DNA of 11,810 nucleotides. Source: an uncultured Methanobrevibacter sp. (GTDB lineage Archaea > Methanobacteriota > Methanobacteria > Methanobacteriales > Methanobacteriaceae). Shown here one piece after another: positions 1 to 7,141 of the stretch. The DNA lies in NCBI GenBank assembly GCA_905235495.1, contig CAJOMK010000021.1:1-11810 (forward strand), read 5' to 3'. The position numbers and the translations under genes are program-made. The notes beneath the pieces are model-generated. The model did not search any database, was not told the origin of the DNA, and was given only the letters and a program-made list of their open reading frames with translations. The first letter of the stretch is position 1; each line of letters begins with the position of its first letter.

Positions 1-127
1 AGCATTTAACCTATTGCCGATACCTCCATTGGATGGTTCCAAAGTAATATCCTGGAGCGTACCAATTTGGTTGATTACATTTGCAGTTGCTGCAATCTTG
101 GTTTTAGTCTTCGGAGGATTTATATAA
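1..127 (+). CDS. Site-2 protease family (M50) membrane metalloprotease, C-terminal fragment
   Basis: Only the last 41 codons lie in the window, read from base 2 to the TAA at 125-127; the gene begins upstream of the window. The peptide contains NLLPIPPLDGSK, the third conserved motif of M50/site-2 proteases, in which the Asp of the LDG element helps bind the catalytic zinc. A hydrophobic stretch (WLITFAVAAILVLVFGGFI) then forms a final membrane helix ending at the C-terminus. The HExxH motif would be further upstream and cannot be seen. The family cleaves substrates within the membrane; the substrate here is unknown. The gene runs in the same direction as secG but is separated from it by about 250 bp of A+T-rich DNA, so joint transcription is not indicated. 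Family assignment is good for so short a piece. Confidence 0.8.
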   Translation, partial: AFNLLPIPPLDGSKVISWSVPIWLITFAVAAILVLVFGGFI

Positions 128-257
128 ATTTTTAGTATTATCCAAATTTTTTAAATAATATTTTTTTAAATATTTTTTATATTTTTATATTTTTCTTCAA
201 GCAAAACTAAAAGTTTTAATATAAGAAATGATAGAAATAGTTAATATTTATAAAATA

Positions 258-328
258 TATAATTATATTATAATTCTAAATTATAATTCAAGATATAATT
301 ATCAAATTGTAATTTCAAAATTATAAAA
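258..328. repeat. Array of irregularly spaced TATAATT-type repeats upstream of secG
   Basis: TATAATT begins at 258, 269, 282 and 294, with a variant TGTAATT at 308 and a partial TTATAA at 321. Start-to-start spacing is 11 to 14 bp. The array lies just upstream of the predicted secG TATA box. It could be a protein-binding array, intrinsically bent DNA, or chance in very A+T-rich sequence. Confidence 0.35.
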
Positions 329-331
329 AAT

Positions 332-339
332 TTTATAAA
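332..339 (+). promoter_or_regulatory. Probable TATA box of secG
   Basis: TTTATAAA ends 37 nt before the secG ATG, exactly the distance seen between the polC TATA box and its chosen start. That places transcription start near 361-365 and gives a leader of roughly 12 nt with the GTGAT ribosome-binding site inside it. Other TATA-like strings occur in this spacer, so the call is moderate. Confidence 0.45.
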
Positions 340-375
340 AAATTTATTATTATTCAATTATTTTAATGTGATATT

Positions 376-546
376 ATGGCAAAGAAAAACGATAAAATCA
401 GCATGCCTATGAGTGGGGCAGGTTTAGTAAGATACTTTGATGACGAAAGTGTAGGTCCAAAAATCGCTCCTGAATTAGTCATAGCTATTACTGTAATTAC
501 TGTAATTTTAGGAATCTTCTGTTTTATATTAAGATTCTCTGTATAA
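376..546 (+). CDS. secG: Preprotein translocase subunit SecG (archaeal Sec61-beta)
   Basis: This small gene encodes 56 residues. The product is the beta subunit of the SecYEG/Sec61 translocon in the cytoplasmic membrane, a tail-anchored protein that supports secretion and membrane insertion. The N-terminal cytosolic half holds the conserved archaeal segment SGAGLVRYFDDE, followed by GPKIAPE. One transmembrane helix (about residues 34-52, PELVIAITVITVILGIFCF) leads to the short conserved tail ILRFSV. The length is typical of the family. The start is supported by GTGAT at 368-372, three bases before the ATG. The gene appears to be monocistronic: A+T-rich spacers flank it, and a T-rich stretch (549-583) that could terminate transcription follows the TAA. 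The assignment is secure by motif. Confidence 0.95.
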   Translation: MAKKNDKISMPMSGAGLVRYFDDESVGPKIAPELVIAITVITVILGIFCFILRFSV

Positions 547-862
547 AAATTTTCTTTTTTTATTTTCAAATTTTTTTTATTCAAAAAAATTTAATTCGTA
601 TTCATTAAAACAAATTATTACTCATTATTTTGGTCATAACTTTTTATAATTTTTCTTATAATTTTTTCTTATTATTATATCATAAAATTTCAATTTTTGA
701 TTAGTTTTTAATTGCTCTCTTAATATCTTTAAATAAGAGTATGAATATAATAATATTAAGTGAAAATATTCAAAAATTTTTAATAATCATCAGATTTTAA
801 AAATTAATTTAATGCTTAAAAATCAATTTAAACTATTAAAACAATTTAATGATTCAAAACAA

Positions 863-870
863 TTTATATA
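863..870 (+). promoter_or_regulatory. TATA box of polC
   Basis: TTTATATA is preceded by an A-rich BRE-like stretch (CAAAACAA). It predicts transcription start near 892-896, a leader of about 12-15 nt, and translation from the ATG at 907. It lies 37 nt before that ATG, the same geometry as the secG promoter. Confidence 0.6.
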
Positions 871-897
871 AAACATAAAAATATTTATTAGCTATTA

Positions 898-902
898 GTG
901 AT
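898..902 (+). promoter_or_regulatory. Shine-Dalgarno site that decides the polC start
   Basis: GTGAT matches the core of the archaeal anti-Shine-Dalgarno and stands four bases before the ATG at 907, much as GTGAT precedes the secG ATG. The GTG at 898 could be read as an in-frame start, but it has no ribosome-binding site of its own and would lie almost at the predicted transcript end. It is better read as part of this site. Confidence 0.6.
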
Positions 903-906
903 TGTA

Positions 907-3900
907 ATGGATGATGAAATGGATTATTTTGAAAGATTGGAAAGTGAAACTCTTAAGTTGTATGAGATAGCTAATGAAGCGAGATCAAAAGGGTTTGATG
1001 TTGAGCTTGAAACTGAAATTCCATTGGCAAAGGACTTGGCAGAAAGAGTGGAAGGGCTTGTAGGCCCTAAAGGTATTGCTAAACGTATCAAGGAATTAGA
1101 AAAGGATATGTCAAGGGAAGAGGTTGCATTTGAAATAGCTGCTGAAATTGCATCTCAGGAATCAAATGAAACCGGTGCCAAATTTGAAGCTGAAAAGCAG
1201 GCTTTTGCAGACCAAGGATTAAGAACCGCTTCAGCGATTTTGACAGAAGGGGTTGTAGCTGCTCCTTTGGAAGGAATATCTGGAGTGAAGATCAAAGACA
1301 ATTCTGATGGAACCAAATATGTTGCGGTATACTTTGCAGGGCCTATCCGTAGTGCAGGAGGTACTGCAGCTGCATTATCTGTTCTTTTAGGTGATAAGAT
1401 ACGTGTAGCTACCGGCCTTGACATATATAAGCCTACTGATGATGAGGTTGAACGATATGTGGAAGAAGTGGAGCTTTATGAATCAGAAGTAACTAATTTG
1501 CAATACTCCCCAACTCCTGAAGAGGTTAGATTAGCTGCAAGAAGCATTCCTGTTGAAGTCAGCGGAGAACCAACAGACCAAGTAGAAGTGTCTCACAGAG
1601 ACTTGCCTCGTGTAGAAACCAATAACATTAGAGGTGGGGCTCTTCTTGCGATGGTAGAAGGGGTTATTCAGAAATCCAAAAAGATCTTAAAGTATGCCCA
1701 CACCCTTAAATTGGACAGTTGGGAATTTTTAGAGGAATATGCTAAGGGTGTAGGTTCTTCTAGTGAAGAGGAAAGCTCATCTGAAGGAGGCAGCGAAGAA
1801 ATCGTCGAAGAGATTGATGATAACATCATTGATAAGGATGAGCTGTTTGAACATTCCAAATATGCTCACGATATTATTGGTGGAAGGCCTGTATTAGGAT
1901 ATCCTTCTGAAAAGGGAGGATTCCGTCTTAGATATGGTCGTTCAAGAAATACAGGACTTGCAACAATGGGTGTTCACCCTGCTACAATGGAATTGTTGGA
2001 ATTTTTGGCTGTCGGTACACAATTGAAAATCGAAAGGCCTGGAAAGGGTAACTGTGTAGTTCCTGTAGATTCTATTGAAGGACCTACCGTCAAGCTGAAA
2101 TCCGGTGAAGTTCGTAGATTGGATTCCATCGAAGATGCAAGAAAGGTTAAAGGAAAAGTTGTTGAAATTCTCTTCTTAGGAGACATGCTTGTTGCATTCG
2201 GCGAATTCTTAAGAAACAACCAGCCTATGTTAGGTGCTTGCTGGTGTGAAGAATGGTGGATTGAAACAATAAGGAATTCGGAAAAATATCAATCATTCTC
2301 AGATGAAGAGAAGGAAGCATTTGATTTGGAATCATTGCAAACCAAGAAATTCACCGTCGAAGAGGCATTTAAGATTACGGAAGAGTTCAATGTTCCTTTA
2401 CATCCTGAATACACTTATTATTATAATGACATTTCTATCAAGGATCTCTTTGACCTAAGCCTGTGGCTGGATACTCAAAGGGGCTATTTGGAAACTGGCT
2501 ACCAGAATGGTGAAGACTTGGAACTTGATTTATCCTATCAAAAAAGGATTTTGGAAGTTATAGGTCTTCCTCACAAATTGCTTGATGGAAAGGTTATCAT
2601 TGAAAAAAATTATGCTTATGCCTTGCTCAAAACCATAAATGGGGATTATTCAAAGTATCGCTCTGACGAGTATTATAAGATGAAAGTCGTTGACATCATC
2701 AATGAAAACATCGATTTCGAGATTAAGGATAAGGCTCCATGCTATATCGGTACAAGGGTAGGAAGGCCTGAAAAGTCTAAAGAAAGATTGATGAGACCTT
2801 CTCCTCATGTGCTTTTCCCTATAGGCAATAATGGTGGAAGCAGACGTTTGGTTGCAGAAGCTGCCAAAAAGAAAAAGATTAAGGTTGAATTTGCAAGGAG
2901 GGAATGTACCAATCCGGACTGCAGATTAACCTCATTCCAATCAATTTGTCCGCATTGCGGATCTCCTACTGTAATCGGCAAATCCGGTCAAAAGGATATT
3001 AACTTGGCTCATATGCTTTCCAAAGCCTCCAATAACGTAGGAGTTCGTAAGGTTGATGAAGTCAAAGGTGTTGTAGGTCTTATTTCTGAAGACAAGCTTC
3101 CTGAACCTTTGGAAAAAGGTATCCTAAGAGCTAAAAATGGAGTCTTCACCTTTAAGGAAGGTACCATTCGTCATGACTCTACAGACTTGCCTCTCACTCA
3201 CTTCATTCCACGTGAAATTGGGGTAACTGTTCCTAAATTATTGGAAATGGGATACACTAAGGACTGTTACGGTCAGGATATAGTTAGCGAGGACCAAATT
3301 ATTGAACTTAAGGTTCAGGATATTGTAGTTTCCGACAATTGCGGTGAATATCTTGTAGGTGTAGCTAATTTCGTTGATGATCTTCTCGAAAGGTATTATG
3401 GAATGGAAAGGTTCTACAATGTAAGCGACAAATATGATTTGATTGGCCATCTCATTGCTGGTCTTGCTCCCCATACTTCTGCAGGAGTATTAGGTCGTAT
3501 TGTAGGATTTACAAAGGCATTAGGCTGTTATGCACACCCTTATTTCCATTCTGCAAAAAGGAGAAACTGTGACAGTGACGAGGATTCAGTGCTCCTATTG
3601 CTTGATGCATTGATAAATTTCTCCAAATCATACTTGCCAAGTACTCGTGGAGGAAGTATGGATGCTCCTTTGGTTTTATCCACTCGTATAGACCCAGAAG
3701 AGATAGATGATGAATCCCACAACCTGGACATCTTTGAAAGATTCCCATTGGAATTCTTTGAAAGGTCTCAAGAACCTTTGAAACCTGCTGAGATGCTGGA
3801 TTTGGTTGACAATGTAGCAAAACATTTAGGTACTGACAGACAGTATCATGACCTGATGTTTTCCCACCACACCTCAAGCATTCATGCAGGGCCTAAAGTC

Positions 3901-4323
3901 TGTCTATACAAACGTTTAGGCTCAATGAAAGAGAAGGTGGAAGCTCAAATTCATTTGGCAGAACTTATTAGGGCAGTGGATCAAAGGGGAGTTGTTGAAG
4001 GTGTATTGTCATCTCACTTCTTGCCGGATATTATGGGAAATTCAAGAGCATTCTCTAAGCAAAAGGTCAGATGTCCTAAATGCGGTTCAAAGTATAGGAG
4101 AATGCCACTTACAGGTAAATGCAAATGTGGTGGAGACTTGATTCTCAGTGTTTCCAAAGGATCTGTTGTAAAGTATCTTGAAATTTCACAGACCCTTGTA
4201 AACAGATACCCTGTATCACACTATCTTGAGCAAAGGCTGGAAATTCAGGAATTTGGTATCAATTCATTATTTGAAAGTGATAAGTCAAAACAAAGTTCAT
4301 TGGATGTTTTCTTCGGAAAATAA
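907..4323 (+). CDS. polC: DNA polymerase D large (catalytic) subunit DP2
   Basis: The 1138-residue product is the polymerising subunit of archaeal family D replicative polymerase. It pairs with the exonuclease subunit DP1, whose gene is not in this window. The N-terminal domain begins DYFERLESETLKLYEIANEARSKG. A Ser/Glu-rich linker spans about residues 284-309. Zinc sites are C667-x4-C672-x8-C681-x2-C684 and C1056-x2-C1059...C1072-x-C1074. The catalytic motif is RRNCDSDEDS with Asp889 and Asp891; many homologues, from memory, have Gly where Ser890 sits. No intein interrupts this motif, although inteins occupy it in some Pyrococcus genes. The extreme C-terminus, QSSLDVFF (1129-1136), is a canonical PIP box for binding the PCNA clamp. 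The start at 907 was chosen over in-frame GTG 898 because of the ribosome-binding site. The gene is transcribed alone. Identity is certain. Confidence 0.97.
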   Translation: MDDEMDYFERLESETLKLYEIANEARSKGFDVELETEIPLAKDLAERVEGLVGPKGIAKRIKELEKDMSREEVAFEIAAEIASQESNETGAKFEAEKQAFADQGLRTASAILTEGVVAAPLEGISGVKIKDNSDGTKYVAVYFAGPIRSAGGTAAALSVLLGDKIRVATGLDIYKPTDDEVERYVEEVELYESEVTNLQYSPTPEEVRLAARSIPVEVSGEPTDQVEVSHRDLPRVETNNIRGGALLAMVEGVIQKSKKILKYAHTLKLDSWEFLEEYAKGVGSSSEEESSSEGGSEEIVEEIDDNIIDKDELFEHSKYAHDIIGGRPVLGYPSEKGGFRLRYGRSRNTGLATMGVHPATMELLEFLAVGTQLKIERPGKGNCVVPVDSIEGPTVKLKSGEVRRLDSIEDARKVKGKVVEILFLGDMLVAFGEFLRNNQPMLGACWCEEWWIETIRNSEKYQSFSDEEKEAFDLESLQTKKFTVEEAFKITEEFNVPLHPEYTYYYNDISIKDLFDLSLWLDTQRGYLETGYQNGEDLELDLSYQKRILEVIGLPHKLLDGKVIIEKNYAYALLKTINGDYSKYRSDEYYKMKVVDIINENIDFEIKDKAPCYIGTRVGRPEKSKERLMRPSPHVLFPIGNNGGSRRLVAEAAKKKKIKVEFARRECTNPDCRLTSFQSICPHCGSPTVIGKSGQKDINLAHMLSKASNNVGVRKVDEVKGVVGLISEDKLPEPLEKGILRAKNGVFTFKEGTIRHDSTDLPLTHFIPREIGVTVPKLLEMGYTKDCYGQDIVSEDQIIELKVQDIVVSDNCGEYLVGVANFVDDLLERYYGMERFYNVSDKYDLIGHLIAGLAPHTSAGVLGRIVGFTKALGCYAHPYFHSAKRRNCDSDEDSVLLLLDALINFSKSYLPSTRGGSMDAPLVLSTRIDPEEIDDESHNLDIFERFPLEFFERSQEPLKPAEMLDLVDNVAKHLGTDRQYHDLMFSHHTSSIHAGPKVCLYKRLGSMKEKVEAQIHLAELIRAVDQRGVVEGVLSSHFLPDIMGNSRAFSKQKVRCPKCGSKYRRMPLTGKCKCGGDLILSVSKGSVVKYLEISQTLVNRYPVSHYLEQRLEIQEFGINSLFESDKSKQSSLDVFFGK

Positions 4324-4382
4324 TTTGTTTTATATAGTCACAATTGGATAATGATTCCTATTGGATTCTCAATATCATTTTT

Positions 4383-4415
4383 AATTAGGGATTATTCCTT
4401 AATTTTAATTTTTAT
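4383..4415 (+). terminator. Probable terminator of polC
   Basis: AATTAGGGA (4383-4391) pairs with TCCTTAATT (4396-4404) across a 4-nt loop, with one G-U pair. A T-rich stretch ending TTTTTAT follows. It lies about 60 bp after the polC stop. Confidence 0.45.
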
Positions 4416-4459
4416 GAAGTTTTAAGTATTTTTTTAGTTATAATTGTTATGATATATTG

Positions 4460-4475
4460 TTCGTATCAAAACGAA
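4460..4475. promoter_or_regulatory. Upstream 16-bp palindromic operator candidate of nrdD
   Basis: TTCGTATCAAAACGAA has perfect 5-bp arms (TTCGT/ACGAA) around six bases. It ends three bases before the TATA box, overlapping the position of the TFB-recognition element, so a bound protein would be expected to block initiation. Thirteen of its 16 bases match the second dyad at 4544-4559. Confidence 0.55.
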
Positions 4476-4478
4476 TGA

Positions 4479-4486
4479 TTTATATA
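4479..4486 (+). promoter_or_regulatory. TATA box of nrdD
   Basis: TTTATATA with purine-rich CGAATGA just upstream is a good archaeal BRE/TATA pair. It predicts transcription start near 4506-4512 and therefore an unusually long leader of about 205-210 nt before the GTG at 4717. Confidence 0.55.
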
Positions 4487-4513
4487 CATCTTATGACATA
4501 TATTATTTCGTGG

Positions 4514-4539
4514 AGTAACTAACTTTTTGTATAGTTACT
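4514..4539 (+). repeat. Hairpin in the nrdD leader
   Basis: AGTAACTA (4514-4521) and TAGTTACT (4532-4539) form a perfect 8-bp inverted repeat around a 10-nt T-rich loop. It sits at the very start of the predicted nrdD leader, between the two 16-bp dyads. It may be an RNA hairpin or a further protein-binding dyad. Confidence 0.45.
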
Positions 4540-4543
4540 AATT

Positions 4544-4559
4544 TTCGTATTATATCGAA
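4544..4559. promoter_or_regulatory. Downstream 16-bp palindromic operator candidate of nrdD
   Basis: TTCGTATTATATCGAA repeats the upstream dyad with three substitutions, all in its central part. The start-to-start distance is 84 bp, eight turns at 10.5 bp per turn, so proteins on both sites would face the same side of the helix. It lies about 35-50 bp after the predicted transcription start. Confidence 0.55.
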
Positions 4560-4716
4560 CTGGTATTATACATCTAAAAACATATTATTTATTAATCAAT
4601 TGAAAGTTTTATCTAAAATTTTTTAACTTATGCTTATTGATTATTTACTTTTAATTAAGTGCTCGCTGACTCTGATTTTAATAATATAGGTTTGTGAGAT
4701 TTTTAGAGGTGTTAAA

Positions 4717-7029
4717 GTGGAAAAAGTAGAAAATATTGAAAACGATATTCAAAGGGCAAAGATTACCGTTAAAAAGAACAACGGTGTATGTGAGCCATTC
4801 AGTTATGAAAAATTGTTGAAATCTTTAGTTATGGTAGAAGCTCCTATAGGTGAATATGAAAAAATCATTGCAACTGTTGCAGAAAGCCTATACGATGGAA
4901 TCACCACTAAAGAAATCAAAAAAATTGTTTACGAATGTTTAGAAGATATGGATTCTGAAGCAGCTAACAAATACTTAGCTAAAACTACTTTGAAAGTACG
5001 TTCTTCTAGAGATAAAATTGAACCATTCGACATGGCAAAAATTGCAAGTACCTTAGTGGAAGAAACTGGTGCTTCCCAAGAAACTGCTTTTGAAATTGCT
5101 ACCGAAGTTTGGAAAGAACTCAAAAAGCTCAATGTCGAATACCTTACTGCTCCAATGATTAGGGAAATCGTAAACACAAAACTTGTAGAATACGGATTAG
5201 AAGATTTAAGAAGCAGATACACTCGTTTAGGTATTCCTGTTTACAACATCACTTCCTTAATTGAAAACGGTTCAAGAGACAATGCAAACATGATGCATAA
5301 CCCTGAATCCATTCACAAATATGTTGCTGACGAAGCATTAAAACAATACGCACTCTTAAATATGTTACCAGCTCACTTAGCTGATGCACACATGTCTGGT
5401 GACATTCACATTCACGATTTAGAATTCTTCGCTGGAAGACCATTAAACTGTCTCCAACATGATATAAGAGCATTCATCAAATATGGTCTTAAAGTGGACG
5501 GTACTGGAGATCACACTTCAGTTGCTGCACCTCCATCCCATATGGAAACCTTGATGAACCATACTGGAGAAATTATGTTGGCAGCACAGCAAAACATGTC
5601 TGGTGGACAAGCTATGTCCCTTTGGAACGTATTTGTTGCACCATTTGCAGCTGGCAGAAGCTATGAAGAAGTAAAACAATCCATTCAAATGTTGGTCTAC
5701 AACTTGAACATGGCTTATGCTGCAAGAGGTTCCCAAGTTCCATTTACAAGTATGCAATTAGAATTTGGAGTTCCAAAATTCTTACAAGATGTAACTGCAT
5801 ATGGTCCAAAAGGAGAAATTGTAGGAACTTACAGTGACTTTGAAGATGAAACCAGAATGATTCAAAAGGCATTTACCGAAATCTTACTTGAAGGAGATTC
5901 AGAAGGTAAGCCTCACTTATTCCCAAATACTATTTACACATTACGTGAAGAGACCTTAAAAGGTGACTATGATGATGACATCCGTTTAGTTCACGAACTT
6001 TCCGCAAAATATGGATCATCCTACTTCGTAAACATGTTACCTAAATACAGAGGTCAAATGGCTAACTACATGGGTTGCAGAACCTGTCTCCAAGACACCT
6101 GGACCGGTGACTGGGAACAAGACTGTTTAAGAACCGGTAACTTAGCTTACGTAACCTTAAACTTACCAAGAATCGGATACCAATCTAGAGATGAAAATGA
6201 CGTATTTGAATACTTAGATAACTACATGGACCTTGCTGTTGAAACCTTAATGATTAGAAGAAACCAAGGTCTCAGTTGCTTAAACAACTTTGACATCTTA
6301 CCATTCTTAAACCAAGATGTTGATGGTGAGACCTATTACAGAATCCAAAACTCAACCTTGTCATTTGGTTTCTGTGGTCTTAATGAAATGTTGCTTGCAT
6401 TATTCGGTGAAGGTATTGACAACCCAGATGCAAACAAATTCGGTATCAAATGTTTAGAATACATCAATGCAAGAGCAAAAGCTTTACAAGAAGAAACTGG
6501 ACTCAGATGGTCTGTATTACAAACTCCTGCTGAATCCACTGCATACAGATTTGCTACATTAGATAAAGAGCAATTCGGAGATAAAGCAATCTTACAAGGT
6601 GATAATGGGGCTAACTACTACACTAACTCCTCACATGTACCTGTAAACAGTGACATTTCATTTGCAGACAAAGTTAAGATTGAAGGTCAATACCACAAAT
6701 TAACTCCTGGTGGGCACATCTTTCATGCATTCATGGGAGAATCCTACTCTGATTCTGATGCATTAATGAGCTTAACCAATAAGATTGCAAGAAAATCCGA
6801 CATTGGTTTCTGGGCTTACAGTTCAGCATTCAGTTTCTGTTTACACTGTAAAACCTTAATGAAAGGATTAAGCAACAAATGTCCTTCTTGTGGTGAAACT
6901 GCTGATGTAGAATGGTATGACAGAATTACCGGTTACGTCCAACAAGTAGGTCACGCTAAATCTGCAAATGGTGGATGGAACGCTGGTAAACGTCAAGAAT
7001 TAATCGACAGACGTAGATTTGAACAATAA
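4717..7029 (+). CDS. nrdD: Anaerobic (class III) ribonucleoside-triphosphate reductase, glycyl-radical subunit
   Basis: The 770-residue enzyme reduces ribonucleoside triphosphates to deoxyribonucleotides in the cytoplasm using an oxygen-sensitive glycyl radical. Two ATP-cone regulatory domains stand in tandem at about residues 15-91 (ITVKKNNGVCEPFSYEKL) and 92-170 (LKVRSSRDKIEPFDMAKI). The catalytic barrel follows (SGDIHIHDLE, QNMSGGQA, MGCRTCLQ); Cys454 in GCRT is the probable thiyl-radical cysteine. A C-terminal zinc ribbon uses C708, C711, C722 and C725, and RITGY holds the radical glycine, Gly739. Translation starts at a GTG, five bases after AGGTG (4707-4711). The activating enzyme gene nrdG, often next to nrdD, is not in this window. 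The gene is rich in AAC, TAC and CAC codons compared with polC, suggesting strong expression. Paired dyads around the promoter suggest repression by an unidentified factor. Confidence 0.96.
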   Translation: MEKVENIENDIQRAKITVKKNNGVCEPFSYEKLLKSLVMVEAPIGEYEKIIATVAESLYDGITTKEIKKIVYECLEDMDSEAANKYLAKTTLKVRSSRDKIEPFDMAKIASTLVEETGASQETAFEIATEVWKELKKLNVEYLTAPMIREIVNTKLVEYGLEDLRSRYTRLGIPVYNITSLIENGSRDNANMMHNPESIHKYVADEALKQYALLNMLPAHLADAHMSGDIHIHDLEFFAGRPLNCLQHDIRAFIKYGLKVDGTGDHTSVAAPPSHMETLMNHTGEIMLAAQQNMSGGQAMSLWNVFVAPFAAGRSYEEVKQSIQMLVYNLNMAYAARGSQVPFTSMQLEFGVPKFLQDVTAYGPKGEIVGTYSDFEDETRMIQKAFTEILLEGDSEGKPHLFPNTIYTLREETLKGDYDDDIRLVHELSAKYGSSYFVNMLPKYRGQMANYMGCRTCLQDTWTGDWEQDCLRTGNLAYVTLNLPRIGYQSRDENDVFEYLDNYMDLAVETLMIRRNQGLSCLNNFDILPFLNQDVDGETYYRIQNSTLSFGFCGLNEMLLALFGEGIDNPDANKFGIKCLEYINARAKALQEETGLRWSVLQTPAESTAYRFATLDKEQFGDKAILQGDNGANYYTNSSHVPVNSDISFADKVKIEGQYHKLTPGGHIFHAFMGESYSDSDALMSLTNKIARKSDIGFWAYSSAFSFCLHCKTLMKGLSNKCPSCGETADVEWYDRITGYVQQVGHAKSANGGWNAGKRQELIDRRRFEQ

Positions 7030-7080
7030 GTTCAACCTACCTATTGTTGTTTGATCATTTGATTTTATGATAATTTTTTT

Positions 7081-7141
7081 ATAGGCATTGTTTTTTGCCT
7101 ATTTATTGAAATTTATTTAATATAGAGTTTGGCTCTATTTT
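7081..7141 (+). terminator. Tandem stem-loops, probable nrdD terminator
   Basis: ATAGGCA (7081-7087) and TGCCTAT (7096-7102) form a perfect 7-bp stem with an 8-nt T-rich loop. ATAGAG (7122-7127) and CTCTAT (7133-7138) form a 6-bp stem with a 5-nt loop followed directly by TTTT. The second is the better match to a stem plus U-tract. The first is also preceded by a T-run (7074-7080). Confidence 0.5.

Larger units (their letters stand above)
547..906. other. A+T-rich spacer between secG and polC
   Basis: No gene or RNA is visible in these 360 bases. It begins with T-rich runs (549-583) that may terminate secG transcription. A weak 6-bp inverted repeat, CTCTTA 717-722 with TAAGAG 734-739, lies midway. 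Two copies of AAAACAATTTA (838-848 and 856-866) precede the polC TATA box, the second partly overlapping it. An unpaired TTCGTAT half-site, as in the nrdD dyads, occurs at 595-601. Confidence 0.6.
4324..4716. other. polC-nrdD spacer: terminator, nrdD promoter, paired dyads, long leader
   Basis: This 393-bp stretch carries no gene. In order it holds a stem-loop likely to end polC transcription (4383-4404), a 16-bp dyad (4460-4475), the nrdD TATA box (4479-4486), a hairpin (4514-4539) and a second near-identical dyad (4544-4559). About 150 bp of A+T-rich leader follows, then a ribosome-binding site. These are described separately. Confidence 0.7.

Noticed and set aside
363..584. 73-codon minus-strand open frame
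   Set aside because: It lies antisense to secG, whose protein motifs are unmistakable; the minus frame has no recognisable features and covers A+T-rich flanks.
595..610. TTCGTATTCATTAAAA as a third nrdD-type dyad
   Set aside because: It has only the left arm and no CGAA, and it is nearly 300 bp before the polC start; probably chance.
3556..3590. Possible intein in the DP2 active-site motif
   Set aside because: The motif reads through without interruption and total length is normal for an intein-free protein.
3509..3877. 122-codon minus-strand open frame inside polC
   Set aside because: It is antisense to the catalytic core of DP2 and shows no domain; its composition reflects the conserved plus-strand protein.
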